A stretch of 64,000 nt of DNA from Chitinophagaceae bacterium UBA1953 (GCA_002336115.1 DDEN01000056.1:239577-303576); one strand, 5' to 3'; positions 49,029 to 58,923 are shown, numbered from the stretch's first letter. Made by a program: numbers and translations. The notes: generated by a model not told the origin, from the sequence alone.

Positions 49029-50258
49029 ATGATTGATATAAAAGTTCCTCAGGTTGGCGAATCTATCAGCGAAGTATCATTACTAAAATGGACTAAACCC
49101 GATGGCTCATGGGTTGAGAGAGATGAAGTGATTGCCGAACTTGAAAGTGAAAAAGCAACGTTTGAAATTAATGCAGAACAGTCGGGTATTCTTAAACATG
49201 GCGCTGCTGAAGGTGATACCATTAAAATTGGAGATGTGGTTTGCCAGATTGATGAAACCGCTCCCAAGCCGGAAACAGAATCACCTGCGGTAAATGAAGT
49301 TGCGGTGAAAACACAACCAGAAACCGGAAACCAGAAACCTGAAACATCTGTCACTTCAATTCCCAATGATATAAAAGCAACTCCTGTTGCGGCTGCAATT
49401 ATAGCCGATAAAAAAATTGATCCGCAAAACATTAAACCATCGGGCAGCGGAGGCAGGATATTGAAAGATGATGTGCTACAGGCAATTTCAAATCCGGGTA
49501 AAATCAGTTTTAATTCAAGCGAACTCTACAGCCGCAATGTACGTGCAGAGCGTATGAGTAACCTCCGTAAAACTATCAGCAGGCGTTTGGTTGAAAGCAA
49601 GAATACTACGGCCATGCTTACAACTTTTAATGAAGTTGAAATGAGCCGCATTATGGAAACAAGGGCTAAGTATAAAGACAAGTTTAAGGAAGTACATGGG
49701 GTAAATCTTGGCTTCATGAGCTTCTTTACAAAGGCCTGTGCTATTGCATTAAATGAATGGCCTGCTGTAAATGCAAGCATTGATGCAGATGAAATTATTT
49801 ATCATGATTATGCCGATATTTCAATTGCTGTTTCAACGCCAAGGGGGTTAACTGTTCCTGTAATCAGGAATGTTGAAAGTTTAAGTATGGCCGATATTGA
49901 AAAGAAAGTTGTGGAACTGGCTGGTAAAGCAAGAGATAATAAACTTTCAATGGAGGAACTCACCGGTGGCACTTTTACTATTACCAACGGCGGCGTATTT
50001 GGCTCTTTACTGAGTACACCTATTATTAATTTGCCGCAAAGTGCTATTTTAGGAATGCATAAAATTCAGGAGCGTCCGGTTGCAGTTAATGGCCTTGTAG
50101 TTATAAAACCAATGATGTATATTGCTTTAAGTTATGATCACCGAATAATTGACGGGCGTGAAAGTGTAAGTTTTCTCGTTCGTGTAAAAGAACTACTGGA
50201 GAATCCTGACTTGTTATTGTTTGGGAAAGATCCGGTAAAAACTCTGTTGGAAGTATAA
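49029..50258 (+). CDS. odhB: 2-oxoglutarate dehydrogenase E2 (dihydrolipoyllysine succinyltransferase)
   Basis: A 409-residue core enzyme. N-terminal lipoyl domain with the lipoylated Lys in ELESEKATFEI (about residue 43), a linker, the peripheral-subunit-binding domain (AAAIIADKKIDPQNIKPSGSGGRILKDDVL), then the catalytic domain with FNEVEMSRIM, STPRGLTVPVIRN and the His-Asp site SYDHRIIDGRES. Also named sucB. Oddity: the linker segment QPETGNQKPETS is encoded by a dispersed 34-bp repeat also seen in valS. Confidence 0.96.
   Translation: MIDIKVPQVGESISEVSLLKWTKPDGSWVERDEVIAELESEKATFEINAEQSGILKHGAAEGDTIKIGDVVCQIDETAPKPETESPAVNEVAVKTQPETGNQKPETSVTSIPNDIKATPVAAAIIADKKIDPQNIKPSGSGGRILKDDVLQAISNPGKISFNSSELYSRNVRAERMSNLRKTISRRLVESKNTTAMLTTFNEVEMSRIMETRAKYKDKFKEVHGVNLGFMSFFTKACAIALNEWPAVNASIDADEIIYHDYADISIAVSTPRGLTVPVIRNVESLSMADIEKKVVELAGKARDNKLSMEELTGGTFTITNGGVFGSLLSTPIINLPQSAILGMHKIQERPVAVNGLVVIKPMMYIALSYDHRIIDGRESVSFLVRVKELLENPDLLLFGKDPVKTLLEV
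49311..49344. repeat. Dispersed 34-bp repeat inside odhB
   Basis: ACAACCAGAAACCGGAAACC continuing AGAAACCTGAAAC; differs by about three bases from the complement of the valS repeat at 11257-11290. Here it is read in another frame (QPETGNQKPET) than in valS (HNQKPETKNLK). Confidence 0.75.
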
Positions 50259-50295
50259 AACACCTCGTAGCTTCTAACGGTTACTTGCTGAAAGA

Positions 50296-50330
50296 GCGTC
50301 ACACTATTTTAGTGTGACGCATTTATTTTT
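50296..50330 (+). terminator. Terminator of odhB
   Basis: Perfect 10-bp stem GCGTCACACT / AGTGTGACGC around ATTTT, then ATTTATTTTT. Confidence 0.88.
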
Positions 50331-50375
50331 CAGCCAATTTCATATTCATTTACTTTGGTTTATTTTCTTTGCAAA

Positions 50376-51536
50376 GTGAGCCGCTATCATTCATATATCA
50401 ATTCAGCACAGGAACTTGTTTCGGCTTATAACGGAACAGAACCTTTTGCATCATTTCTAAGAAAGTTCTTTTCTGCCAATAAAAAGTTCGGCAGTAAGGA
50501 CAGGAAAATGATTGCTCATCTATGCTATTGTTTTTTCCGTACGGGTAAATTATTTGAAGATGCGGGTAAAGAGGAAAAATTTCTTTCTGCCGTTTTTCTT
50601 TGCTCACAAAGTTCAAACGAGTTATTGCAGCATCTTAAACCCGAATGGAATGAACAGGTAATGCAGCCTGTTCATGAAAAAATCAGATTGATGAATAGGA
50701 CTTTCAATGCCTCACTTATTTTTCCATCTGTTGAAGAATTAAGTGAAGGAATTGATGCAGAAGAATTTGCTTTGAGTCATTTTGTTCAGCCCGATTTGTT
50801 TCTACGGATTAGACCTGGACAGCATCAGACTGTTTTTAAGAAACTTGCTTCCGCAGGAATTTCTTTTGAACCTAAAACCGAAACGAGTATAGCTGTATTC
50901 AATTCAACAAATATTGATCAGGTCATTGATCTCAACAAAGAAGCTGTTGTGCAGGATTACAGTTCACAACGGGTGGGAGAGCTTATGAGTAAGTTGCGAG
51001 GCAAGAATAAAAAAATGACTGTGTGGGATTGTTGTGCTGCAAGTGGCGGGAAATCGATTATGGCAAACGATCTGCTTTCGGATATCGATTTAACAGTAAG
51101 CGATGTGCGAGAAAGTATTCTTGCGAACCTGAAAAAGCGTTTTGCTGAAGCTGGTATAAAAAGCTACAAAAGCTTTGTAGCTGATTTGACAGAACCTGTT
51201 TCAAAGAAAAATGCGTACGATTTAATTATTGCGGATGTTCCCTGCACTGGCTCCGGCACATGGGGAAGAACTCCTGAGCAATTGTGTTATTTCAAAAGAG
51301 AAACAATAAATCACTACAACAGTCTTCAGAAAAAAATTCTTTTAAATAGCATTAGTTCTTTAAAAAGCGGAGGTATGTTGCTTTATATTACCTGTTCTGT
51401 TTTCAGAAAAGAAAACGAAGAAGTGGTTGAATGGATGGGAACGGAATTGCATCTTGTAAAAGATGAGATGCGGTTACTGAAAGGGTATAACGTAAAGGCC
51501 GATACGATGTTTGCCGCTTTGCTTACAAAACCCTGA
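50376..51536 (+). CDS. RsmB/NOP-family RNA cytosine-C5 methyltransferase
   Basis: A 386-residue methyltransferase, starting at GTG (50376, encoding MSRYHSYINSA); a TTG further upstream is less likely. VWDCCAASGGKSIMANDLL is the SAM-binding motif I, ADVPCTGSGTWGR and YITCSVFRKENEEVV hold the two catalytic cysteines of the C5 methyltransferase family. It probably methylates rRNA. The N-terminal part is shorter and less conserved than in E. coli RsmB, so the exact target position is not certain. Confidence 0.88.
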   Translation: MSRYHSYINSAQELVSAYNGTEPFASFLRKFFSANKKFGSKDRKMIAHLCYCFFRTGKLFEDAGKEEKFLSAVFLCSQSSNELLQHLKPEWNEQVMQPVHEKIRLMNRTFNASLIFPSVEELSEGIDAEEFALSHFVQPDLFLRIRPGQHQTVFKKLASAGISFEPKTETSIAVFNSTNIDQVIDLNKEAVVQDYSSQRVGELMSKLRGKNKKMTVWDCCAASGGKSIMANDLLSDIDLTVSDVRESILANLKKRFAEAGIKSYKSFVADLTEPVSKKNAYDLIIADVPCTGSGTWGRTPEQLCYFKRETINHYNSLQKKILLNSISSLKSGGMLLYITCSVFRKENEEVVEWMGTELHLVKDEMRLLKGYNVKADTMFAALLTKP

Positions 51537-51538
51537 TG

Positions 51539-53521
51539 TTATTGTTTGATAAATTCTTTTACAGCATAACGTTTCCCCTTCCTGTAAACTACAACGTTAT
51601 ACTTTCCTTTCTGCAATGATTGTGTTTGTAAAACAAGCGTGCTGATGCCTGCCGGTTTGTTGTAATTTTCCTGGTAGAATATTTGCCCTGTTATTGAAAC
51701 AATCTGAAGCTGTAAATCTTGGATACTGTTCACATCGGTAAATTTCAGCATAAGCTGTGAATGGGTTGGGTTAGGATAAATGCTAATGAGTTTCTGATTC
51801 TGATTATCGGAAGTGCTTAAAGGAAAACAAGCGGTAATATCAGCCGAGGCAGACTGTATAATGTATTCGTCATAACCGGCAGACGAAGTGTCAATTACCT
51901 GTTTAATTCTGTAGTTCACTGTTCCGGTAATGCCGGGATTAATTGTATCGTTGATATTGTATTGCTGTGAACTGAATGATGTTCCCTTTGCAGCAATGGT
52001 TTTAATTTTTGTATAGTTCGTTTCTCCCGGAAGTTTACGCTCAACATAATACAGCATGGTTTTTATATCCTTACTGCTCCATGAAATTGTAACTGTACAA
52101 TTTGAAAATATTGCATTGATGGTTGCTAAATCAGTTAATAAAAGCCCGGTTGCTTTTTTCAGATCGGGTAATCCATAACCATATTGCGACTGTGGACTAT
52201 TGTATTTATCACTGCTCTTTTGAATTGTTCTGATAATTTTCCAGTTAGAAGCTTCAGGAAATAACTGCCAAAGGCAGGTTGCAAGGCCCGCAAGGTTTGG
52301 GCATGAAAATGAAGTTCCACTGCCATATCCAACTGTTCCTGATGTTGTTGATAATGCTGTGCCCGAACCAACTGAAACTGCGTCTGGTTTTATTCTTTCG
52401 TCACTTGTTGGGCCAAAACTTGAAAAAGCAGCAATCGTTCCATTTGCATCAACAGCGCCGACTGTAAGTACACTGTCGGCATCGGCAGGTGTATTAATGT
52501 AATGCCAGGTTTTATTGCCATCATTACCGGCGCTTATTAAAACAAGAATGCCTTTTTTTGCCGCCATTTTTGCCATACGTGCAGCTACAGTTGTGTTTCC
52601 ATCAAGATCGGCATAGGTGTGATCAAAAGATGAGTTGTCGAAAGTTGTATAACCAAGCGATGATGAAATAACATCTGTACCCGAACTATCGGCGTACTCA
52701 GCACCCATTGCCCAATTGTATTCTTCAATAATCTGCTCGGTTGGGGCATCCTCAGTTCTTAACAGATAATAACCGGCCTCAGGACAACTACCGACGAAAT
52801 TTCCCGGCTTATAGGCAGCTACAATTGAAAGGCAGGCAAGACCGTGTGAATGATCTTCCACCATCGAATCATTTTGTACAAAATCCCATGTACTGAGGAA
52901 TTGTTTTCTTGCCCTGGCCGAATCAAAAAACTGATTGGTTGAATAACTGGTATATCCTGCATCCAGAAAAGCAATCTGCATGCCTTGTCCTCTTGCACCA
53001 ATATTATGCAGAAATTCACCTTTGTGAATCTTTATCTGGCTTGAGGATGCTGAATAATTAAATGTATCAGATAAGGACTGTTCAAACCGGTTTGCAGTTT
53101 GAGAGCTATTATAAAAAGGAGGGAACTTATTTTCCGATAGTTTTCCGTTTACCTTGCGTAACGCAACTCCGCTTGTTTTTTTTACAAAAGGAAATGAGTT
53201 GATTTTATCAAGTGCTGTTGCATCGCTTGTTTGAATAATAATTGCGTTTAACCATCTCAGCCTCCCAAGTAAAGTTACTGTGCCAGTACTAAGCACACTG
53301 TCAATGTATTGCTGTACAACCGGAATATCTGAACTGTCAATTGCAATATTATATTTTGTTCTTCTGGAAATAGCTCTTGATGAAAGATAAGCAGACGGAT
53401 TACTTAAACTGTAAGTAGTATTTTTTTTATCTGTAAAGAAAATAACGTTTTTGGTAAGCTGACTTTTTACTTCTGTAAGGCTGGTGAATAATAAGCAGAA
53501 CAGAAGTATTTTTTTTTGCAT
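51539..53521 (-). CDS. T9SS-secreted subtilisin-like serine protease (S8)
   Basis: A 660-residue protease with signal peptide and a pro-region (AYLSSRAISRRTKY, typical of Bacteroidota S8 proteases). Catalytic Asp is in MQIAFLDAGYTS, His in DHSHGLACLS, and Ser in GYGSGTSFSCPNLAGL; the oxyanion Asn is in VLISAGNDG. The C-terminal type A sorting domain, ISIYPNPTHSQLMLKF...LQKGKYNVVVYRKGKRYAVKEF, marks it for T9SS export. It converges with the methyltransferase gene with 2 bp between stops. Confidence 0.95.
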   Translation of the reverse strand: MQKKILLFCLLFTSLTEVKSQLTKNVIFFTDKKNTTYSLSNPSAYLSSRAISRRTKYNIAIDSSDIPVVQQYIDSVLSTGTVTLLGRLRWLNAIIIQTSDATALDKINSFPFVKKTSGVALRKVNGKLSENKFPPFYNSSQTANRFEQSLSDTFNYSASSSQIKIHKGEFLHNIGARGQGMQIAFLDAGYTSYSTNQFFDSARARKQFLSTWDFVQNDSMVEDHSHGLACLSIVAAYKPGNFVGSCPEAGYYLLRTEDAPTEQIIEEYNWAMGAEYADSSGTDVISSSLGYTTFDNSSFDHTYADLDGNTTVAARMAKMAAKKGILVLISAGNDGNKTWHYINTPADADSVLTVGAVDANGTIAAFSSFGPTSDERIKPDAVSVGSGTALSTTSGTVGYGSGTSFSCPNLAGLATCLWQLFPEASNWKIIRTIQKSSDKYNSPQSQYGYGLPDLKKATGLLLTDLATINAIFSNCTVTISWSSKDIKTMLYYVERKLPGETNYTKIKTIAAKGTSFSSQQYNINDTINPGITGTVNYRIKQVIDTSSAGYDEYIIQSASADITACFPLSTSDNQNQKLISIYPNPTHSQLMLKFTDVNSIQDLQLQIVSITGQIFYQENYNKPAGISTLVLQTQSLQKGKYNVVVYRKGKRYAVKEFIKQ

Positions 53522-53549
53522 AGAATGAATGTCAGATTAAATGAACGGT

Positions 53550-54347
53550 TCAGTTTTTATCAATCATCCACATTTTGATGCCGAACCCAATTCTTACCGG
53601 ATTAAAAGAAACCACATTGCCTGTAGATGTTTTGCGTGGCTGGTTTTCCCATAGCTGAAATTCACGGTAAACAAGCCCAATATTCTTTGCATATTTTTCT
53701 AATGAAAGTTCCCGTGAAGCAAATGCAGTATCAGTAACCATCGGCACATTCTCCGACTTATCAATATGTGTTAAAGTGGTCACACTGTCAAGTGTTGTTG
53801 TTCCTATCTTTTCTGTTTGGTTTATTGAAGAATATGTGAAATCCCACAAACGCATGTTGTAATCGATATACAAAGGGAAATCAGGATTGTATGGGTGATC
53901 GGATAAATAGGTATTCCCTTTCCAGCTAAAGCCTTCTGCAGTTGGCAGCATCAGCTTTAATACCCGCATATTGTTTTCGTAAACTTCCATTTGCTTTCCG
54001 GCAATCGTAATAACATACGTTCCGTTTGAAACCCATGGACCGCTTGCTAAAGAATCATTGAGATAGGTATATACCACCCACGCAGGTCTGTTAAGATTAT
54101 CTGTTGCGGCATGGTCAATAACATGTTTAACCTGGTAACGGTGTGTTTCAGTTGTTTTGCCTGAATTAACGAATACCATTGAATCAACACGGTAAGTAAT
54201 ATATTTTCCCGCCTGAAGAGGGCTGAGAGCCTCCAATGACATTGAATTAAGCGTTTCAGACTTATTGCATGCAGTTAAAATAGCTACAACGGAGATGACC
54301 GGCAACAGTTTTCTTAAAAGTACTTTATCAGAAAAAAGGAATTTCAT
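53550..54347 (-). CDS. Lipoprotein of unknown function
   Basis: A 265-residue predicted lipoprotein: signal LLPVISVVAILTAC with lipid-attached Cys. The body is beta-rich with GKYITYRVDSMVFVNSGKTTETHRYQVKHV and an aromatic motif WDFTYSSINQTEKI; I recognise no named domain. It is probably anchored to the outer membrane. The gene is 28 bp downstream of the protease gene start and in the same direction, so the two may be co-transcribed with this one upstream. Confidence 0.7.
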   Translation of the reverse strand: MKFLFSDKVLLRKLLPVISVVAILTACNKSETLNSMSLEALSPLQAGKYITYRVDSMVFVNSGKTTETHRYQVKHVIDHAATDNLNRPAWVVYTYLNDSLASGPWVSNGTYVITIAGKQMEVYENNMRVLKLMLPTAEGFSWKGNTYLSDHPYNPDFPLYIDYNMRLWDFTYSSINQTEKIGTTTLDSVTTLTHIDKSENVPMVTDTAFASRELSLEKYAKNIGLVYREFQLWENQPRKTSTGNVVSFNPVRIGFGIKMWMIDKN

Positions 54348-54459
54348 TTTAGCTAAGATAGTCGTTGGTTTAAATATAATGAGCTTTTTTGAGCTGTTTA
54401 TGCTGCATCAGTTTAGTAATTCAGCCTGTTTATAACGTGAAAATCAGCTTTTCATTGTA

Positions 54460-55572
54460 TCAGACCACTGGCTGGCGCATAATTATACCTCCACCAATAA
54501 CGTCATCTCCTTCATAAAAAACAGCACTTTGCCCTGGTGCAATACCCTTTGCATCTTCAAAAAACCGAACATTTACAATGCCGTTATCCGCAGGTGTAAG
54601 TGTGGAAAATGTTCCTTTGTCTTTATACCTGATTTTTGTTACGGCTTCCGTTCCCGCACTGATTGAACTGTATTTTAACAGGTTTATTTTACCAACCTGC
54701 ATTTCATTTTTGTTTAAGTCTTCCTCATCGCCCAGCACAACTGTATTACTTTCCGGGAAAATTCCTGTTACAAAAACCGGCTTGCCGAATGTTACATCCA
54801 GTCCCTTTCTTTGTCCGATGGTATAGAATGGGTAGCCTTTGTGTTTTCCAAGAATTTTGCCTGTTTTATCAATGAAATTTCCGCCCATCACTCTTTCTTC
54901 CAGTCCGTTAACTCTGCGTTTCAGAAACCCACGATAATCATTATCTGGCACAAAACATATTTCATAGCTCTCGGCTTTTTTAGCCAGTTCGGGATAACCA
55001 TAGTCCAGTGCCATTTGCCTGATTTCGGTTTTGCGGTAACCACCAAGCGGTAAAAGTGTACGTCGCAACAAATCCTGTTCCAGCCCCCACAGTACATAAC
55101 TCTGATCTTTTGTGTCATCCAGACCCTTACTGATGAAATAACGGCCATTTTCATGTTGGCGAACTTTGGCATAATGACCGGTTGCAATAAATTCACAATT
55201 CATGGCATCGGCTCTTTTTAACAAGGCACGCCACTTGATGTGAGTATTACAAAGCACACAGGGGTTAGGGGTGCGGCCATTCAGGTATTCATCTACAAAA
55301 TTGTTGATGACAAAATCGCCAAATTCGTCCCTTATATCTAAGATATAATGTGGAAATCCATGTTGTACTGCTGCTGCCCGTGCATCGTTAAAACTGTCAA
55401 GGTTGCAGCAGCCGGTTTCTTTTTTCCCTTTTGCACCGGTGCCGCTGCTCGCATAATCCCATGTTTTCATAGTAATCCCTACCACATCATATCCTTCATG
55501 ATGCAGCATAAGAGCTGCTACAGTGCTATCTATGCCGCCGCTCATTGCCACCAAAACTTTTCCTTTACTCAT
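54460..55572 (-). CDS. mnmA: tRNA 2-thiouridine synthase MnmA
   Basis: A 370-residue enzyme adding sulfur at U34 of Lys, Glu and Gln tRNAs. SGGIDSTVAALML is the PP-loop, the first catalytic Cys is in NPCVLCNTHIKW and the second in YEICFVPDNDYRGFL; KDQSYVLWG and YTIGQRKGL follow, and the end IAPGQSAVFYEGDDVIGGG is standard. Normal length. Confidence 0.96.
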   Translation of the reverse strand: MSKGKVLVAMSGGIDSTVAALMLHHEGYDVVGITMKTWDYASSGTGAKGKKETGCCNLDSFNDARAAAVQHGFPHYILDIRDEFGDFVINNFVDEYLNGRTPNPCVLCNTHIKWRALLKRADAMNCEFIATGHYAKVRQHENGRYFISKGLDDTKDQSYVLWGLEQDLLRRTLLPLGGYRKTEIRQMALDYGYPELAKKAESYEICFVPDNDYRGFLKRRVNGLEERVMGGNFIDKTGKILGKHKGYPFYTIGQRKGLDVTFGKPVFVTGIFPESNTVVLGDEEDLNKNEMQVGKINLLKYSSISAGTEAVTKIRYKDKGTFSTLTPADNGIVNVRFFEDAKGIAPGQSAVFYEGDDVIGGGIIMRQPVV

Positions 55573-55604
55573 TTCTGTACTCCGGTTTTAAAAAAGACAA
55601 GCTG

Positions 55605-55612
55605 CAAATTTA
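55605..55612 (-). promoter_or_regulatory. -7 promoter box of mnmA
   Basis: Minus strand TAAATTTG followed by C, a perfect TAnnTTTG match, 32 bp before the start codon. Confidence 0.55.
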
Positions 55613-55723
55613 CGATAAATCAGTTCCAGAAAAATCCCTTTGAAGCAGATGGCTGTTTTTCAATTAAAAAATGTATTTTGGCCGTTTATTTAAATAATTT
55701 TATTCAGTACTAAAAATTAATTT

Positions 55724-56152
55724 ATGATTAAGCTACAAGTTATCGGAAACCTTGGAAAGGATTGTGTTACCAACACAGTGAATGGAAAGAATGTGATGAA
55801 TTTTACTGTTGCACATACAGAAAAATTTAAAGACAGTACCGGTGCTCAACGTGAAAAAACCATTTGGGTTGATTGTGCATACTGGAGCGACAGAACAGGT
55901 ATTGCACCTTATCTTAAAAAAGGCACTCAGGTGTATGTTGAAGGAGCACCGGAAGTAAGAACATATACTACTCAGGATGGGAAAAGCGGAGCATCACTTT
56001 CGCTTAGGGTACAAACAATACAATTGCTGGGCAGCCGCAGCACAGAAGGTGCCGGAGCAAGCAGCAGCTATAACCAGGGTTATTCTTCACCTGCTTCTCA
56101 GCCAATAGAACCACCTGTTGCCAGCGATATTGCAGATGATTTACCATTTTAA
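55724..56152 (+). CDS. ssb: Single-stranded DNA-binding protein
   Basis: A 142-residue SSB. The OB-fold begins MIKLQVIGNLGKDC and continues FTVAHTEK, IWVDCAYWSDR, LKKGTQVYVEG, LSLRVQTIQLLG; a short Ser/Gly/Gln linker leads to the acidic tail DIADDLPF, which binds partner proteins. A terminator follows and the convergent radC gene starts beyond it. Confidence 0.95.
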   Translation: MIKLQVIGNLGKDCVTNTVNGKNVMNFTVAHTEKFKDSTGAQREKTIWVDCAYWSDRTGIAPYLKKGTQVYVEGAPEVRTYTTQDGKSGASLSLRVQTIQLLGSRSTEGAGASSSYNQGYSSPASQPIEPPVASDIADDLPF

Positions 56153-56173
56153 TTATATCTGAATAACAACTGA

Positions 56174-56199
56174 AGGCCGCTTTATGAGCGGCTTTTTTA
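56174..56199 (+). terminator. Terminator of ssb
   Basis: Stem GCCGCT / AGCGGC followed by TTTTTTAT, 22 bp after the ssb stop and directly adjoining the radC stop. Confidence 0.85.
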
Positions 56200-56889
56200 T
56201 TAAAGAAGACCTTCATCGGCAAAACTGTAATATCCATCCTCGCTTACAATTATATGATCCACTACGGTAATATCAAGCAACAAGGCTGCCTCTTTAATTT
56301 TTTTTGTAAGCAGTTCATCGGCCCTGCTTGGTTTTAAACTGCCGGAAGGATGGTTGTGGCACAGAACCATATTAACCGCATTATGTTCAAGTGCCTTTTT
56401 TAAAATTATTCTTGGATCGGCTACTGTACCTGTAATACCGCCTTCGCTTATTATTTCAAGATGATTGATTTTATTAGCCCTGTTTAAAAAAGCCACTGCA
56501 AACACTTCATGGGGCTTGTCTTTTAGCTGAACCTGAAGGTAATGAGCAATGTCGCTACTGTTTCTTACAATGCTTTTATGAACTTCAGCAGCCTGCCTCC
56601 TTCGGCCAAGTTCAAGCGCTGCAGCAATAGTAATGGCTCTCGCCTCGCCAATTCCATCTGTTTTCATTAGTTCTTTCAGGCTCATTTTGCCCAAATCGTT
56701 CAGGTTGTCTTTAGCAAGGTGCAATACATCTTTTGCAACATCAACTGCCGATTTTGTTTTAGTGCCTGACCCTATCAAAATGGCAAGTAATTCGGAGTTG
56801 CTTAAGCTTTCTGTACCTTTCAGGATCAGCTTTTCTCTGGGCCTGTCATCAAGTGCCCAGTCTTTGATTGTTTTTCTTTGAGTTTGCAT
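56200..56889 (-). CDS. radC: RadC family JAB-domain protein
   Basis: A 229-residue RadC protein. The helix-hairpin-helix N-terminus (LSNSELLAILIGSGT, LMKTDGIGEARAITIAAALELGRR) is followed by the JAB/MPN metalloprotease-like domain with the JAMM zinc motif MVLCHNHPSGSLKPSRAD and VVDHIIVSEDGYYSF. The real function in the cell is unsettled; the old radC repair phenotype is disputed. Confidence 0.94.
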   Translation of the reverse strand: MQTQRKTIKDWALDDRPREKLILKGTESLSNSELLAILIGSGTKTKSAVDVAKDVLHLAKDNLNDLGKMSLKELMKTDGIGEARAITIAAALELGRRRQAAEVHKSIVRNSSDIAHYLQVQLKDKPHEVFAVAFLNRANKINHLEIISEGGITGTVADPRIILKKALEHNAVNMVLCHNHPSGSLKPSRADELLTKKIKEAALLLDITVVDHIIVSEDGYYSFADEGLL

Positions 56890-56945
56890 ATTTCAATATA
56901 ATACCTTATTTTCACTTATCCAATTATCCAAAAAAACCATTAGTT

Positions 56946-57155
56946 ATGTTCAAAAATTCCAACTCTCCAGGTAATTTTCTTCGTTCCTTTTTTCTAACAT
57001 TGATAATCGCATGTAACCTGTTGTTCTCGGTGATTTTTGTTGTCTCAATTTTATCGCAGGTGCTTCAGAAAAAAGAACAGGCAGCAGAATCAATGAAAGC
57101 TGCTGATACAAATTCCGGAATAAGCAGCACAATTACGCTGGGAAATATTCATTAG
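56946..57155 (+). CDS. Small single-span membrane protein
   Basis: A 69-residue protein with a polar start (MFKNSNSPGNF), one membrane helix LRSFFLTLIIACNLLFSVIFVV and an amphipathic Gln/Glu/Ala-rich tail. The longer ORF overlaps the radC start codon and is not believed. It is divergent from radC and precedes prs. No family is recognised. Confidence 0.55.
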   Translation: MFKNSNSPGNFLRSFFLTLIIACNLLFSVIFVVSILSQVLQKKEQAAESMKAADTNSGISSTITLGNIH

Positions 57156-57260
57156 GTTCATTCTTTACATTTGTTGAAAAGCCGTGAATTGTTTAACAGA
57201 AAGTTAATCTGAAGAAACGCTTATCTTGCGCCAAATTTCACCGCTTTTTAAACAGATATA

Positions 57261-58217
57261 ATGGTTAATCCATCTCCGAAAATTTTTTCAGGCACTGCTT
57301 CTAATTATCTTGCCGAAAAAATTGCAAAAAAATTCGGCATTCCTTTAGGTAAATGCCTCACCCAGCGATTTAGTGATGGCGAAATACAGCCAATGTTTCA
57401 GGAAAGTATCAGGGGCGATATTGTTTTTCTTATTCAAAGTACGTTTGCTCCTGCAGAAAACATCCTGGAATTATTGCTGATGATTGATGCCGCAAAAAGA
57501 GCATCAGCTTACAAAGTAATTCCTGTTATTCCCTATTTCGGCTATGCCCGGCAGGACAGGAAAGACAAACCAAGGGTTGCAATTGGCTCCAAGCTCATTG
57601 CCAACATGCTTGAAGCAGCAGGAGCCAGCCGTATTATTACAATGGATTTACATGCGGCACAGATTCAGGGCTATTTCGACATACCTGTGGATCATCTTGA
57701 GTCTTCCTCAATTTTTATTCCTTACATAGAGAGTTTGAAGCTGGAAAACCTTACCTTTGCGGCCCCCGACGTAGGTAGTGCCAACAGGATCAGGGAAATT
57801 GCCAGTTATTTTGAAGCCGAAATGGTGATTTGTGACAAGCACCGTAAAAGGGCAAATGAAATTGCCAGTATGGTGGTAATTGGTGATGTAACAGACAGAG
57901 ATGTTATTTTGATTGATGACATTTGCGATACAGGAGGCACTCTGGTTAAGTCGGCAGCTCTTTTAAAAGAAAAAGGTGCAAGAAGCGTAAGGGCGCTGAT
58001 AACACACCCGGTTTTAAGTGGTAATGCGTATGAAAACATTAATAACAGTGTGCTGGAAGAACTGGTTGTATGTGATACAATTCCGCAAAGGCAGCAGAGC
58101 CCTAAAATTAAAGTATTGAGTGTGGCTAATTTATTTGCTGTGGCACTTAGAAATGCTTTTGAAAATAAGAGTATAACAAGTTTGTTTATTCATGCACAAA
58201 AAAGAAGGAATAAATAA
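57261..58217 (+). CDS. prs: Ribose-phosphate pyrophosphokinase
   Basis: A 318-residue enzyme making PRPP from ribose-5-phosphate and ATP, the donor for the TrpD reaction as well as for nucleotide and histidine synthesis. FSDGEIQPMFQESIRG, YFGYARQDRKDKPR (ATP loop with the flexible region), MDLHAAQIQGYFDIPVDHL and the PRPP-binding VILIDDICDTGGTL are intact. Confidence 0.96.
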   Translation: MVNPSPKIFSGTASNYLAEKIAKKFGIPLGKCLTQRFSDGEIQPMFQESIRGDIVFLIQSTFAPAENILELLLMIDAAKRASAYKVIPVIPYFGYARQDRKDKPRVAIGSKLIANMLEAAGASRIITMDLHAAQIQGYFDIPVDHLESSSIFIPYIESLKLENLTFAAPDVGSANRIREIASYFEAEMVICDKHRKRANEIASMVVIGDVTDRDVILIDDICDTGGTLVKSAALLKEKGARSVRALITHPVLSGNAYENINNSVLEELVVCDTIPQRQQSPKIKVLSVANLFAVALRNAFENKSITSLFIHAQKRRNK

Positions 58218-58251
58218 ACAGAAAAAGTAAAAATTAAAATAAGATAAAACA

Positions 58252-58836
58252 ATGAACACAATTACAATCGAAGGTCACTTGAGGACCGAAAACGGGAAGA
58301 AAGCCACCCGTCAACTTCGCTCTCAGGAAATGGTGCCAGGTGTAATTTACGGAGGCTCTGCAGAAATTAATTTCTATGCTCCTGCCAAAGCTTTTAAACC
58401 TTTGGTTTACACACCCGATTTCCAGTTTGCAGAAGTGAAAATAGATGGCAAGAGCTACAAAACTATTTTGAAGGATTTACAGTTTGACAAAGTTTCGGAT
58501 GCCTTAGCACACGTTGATTTACTGGAACTGGTTGACGACAAAAAGGTAATTGCCACAATCCCTTTAAAGTTCACCGGAGCTGCTAAGGGTGTTAAAGATG
58601 GCGGTAAGCTTATTACTAAAATCAATAAGCTGAAAATAAAAACTTATCCTAAATACCTGAAAGAGTTTATTGAAGTTGACCTTACTCCACTTGAATTAAA
58701 CGGAAACATACGTGTTGAAGATGTAAAGGCCGATAATATTGAAATCATGAACTCTCCACGTATTCCTATTGCTTCAATTGTAATGACCCGCCAGTTAAAA
58801 CAGGAAGAAGCAAAAGGTGATGCAGGCAAGAAATAA
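58252..58836 (+). CDS. rplY: 50S ribosomal protein L25 (Ctc-type, two-domain)
   Basis: A 194-residue L25 of the long CTC form. Residues 1-90 are the 5S-rRNA-binding L25 domain (ITIEGHLRTENGKKATRQLRSQEMVPGVIYGG), and the rest is the TL5/CTC C-terminal beta domain. It follows prs at 34 bp, an arrangement common in bacteria (prs-rplY-pth), and pth is the next gene. Confidence 0.95.
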   Translation: MNTITIEGHLRTENGKKATRQLRSQEMVPGVIYGGSAEINFYAPAKAFKPLVYTPDFQFAEVKIDGKSYKTILKDLQFDKVSDALAHVDLLELVDDKKVIATIPLKFTGAAKGVKDGGKLITKINKLKIKTYPKYLKEFIEVDLTPLELNGNIRVEDVKADNIEIMNSPRIPIASIVMTRQLKQEEAKGDAGKK

Positions 58837-58858
58837 AATTTAGTAATACTGAATTGAT

Positions 58859-58889
58859 AATCCCCCTTTTTTTACAAGGGGGATTTTTA
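58859..58889 (+). terminator. Terminator after rplY
   Basis: Stem AATCCCCCTT / AAGGGGGATT with a short T-rich loop, then TTTAT. It falls between rplY and pth, so the two may not be fully coupled. Confidence 0.8.
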
Positions 58890-58923
58890 TATCCTTTCGC
58901 AGAACTTGTTTTTCTTTGTACAA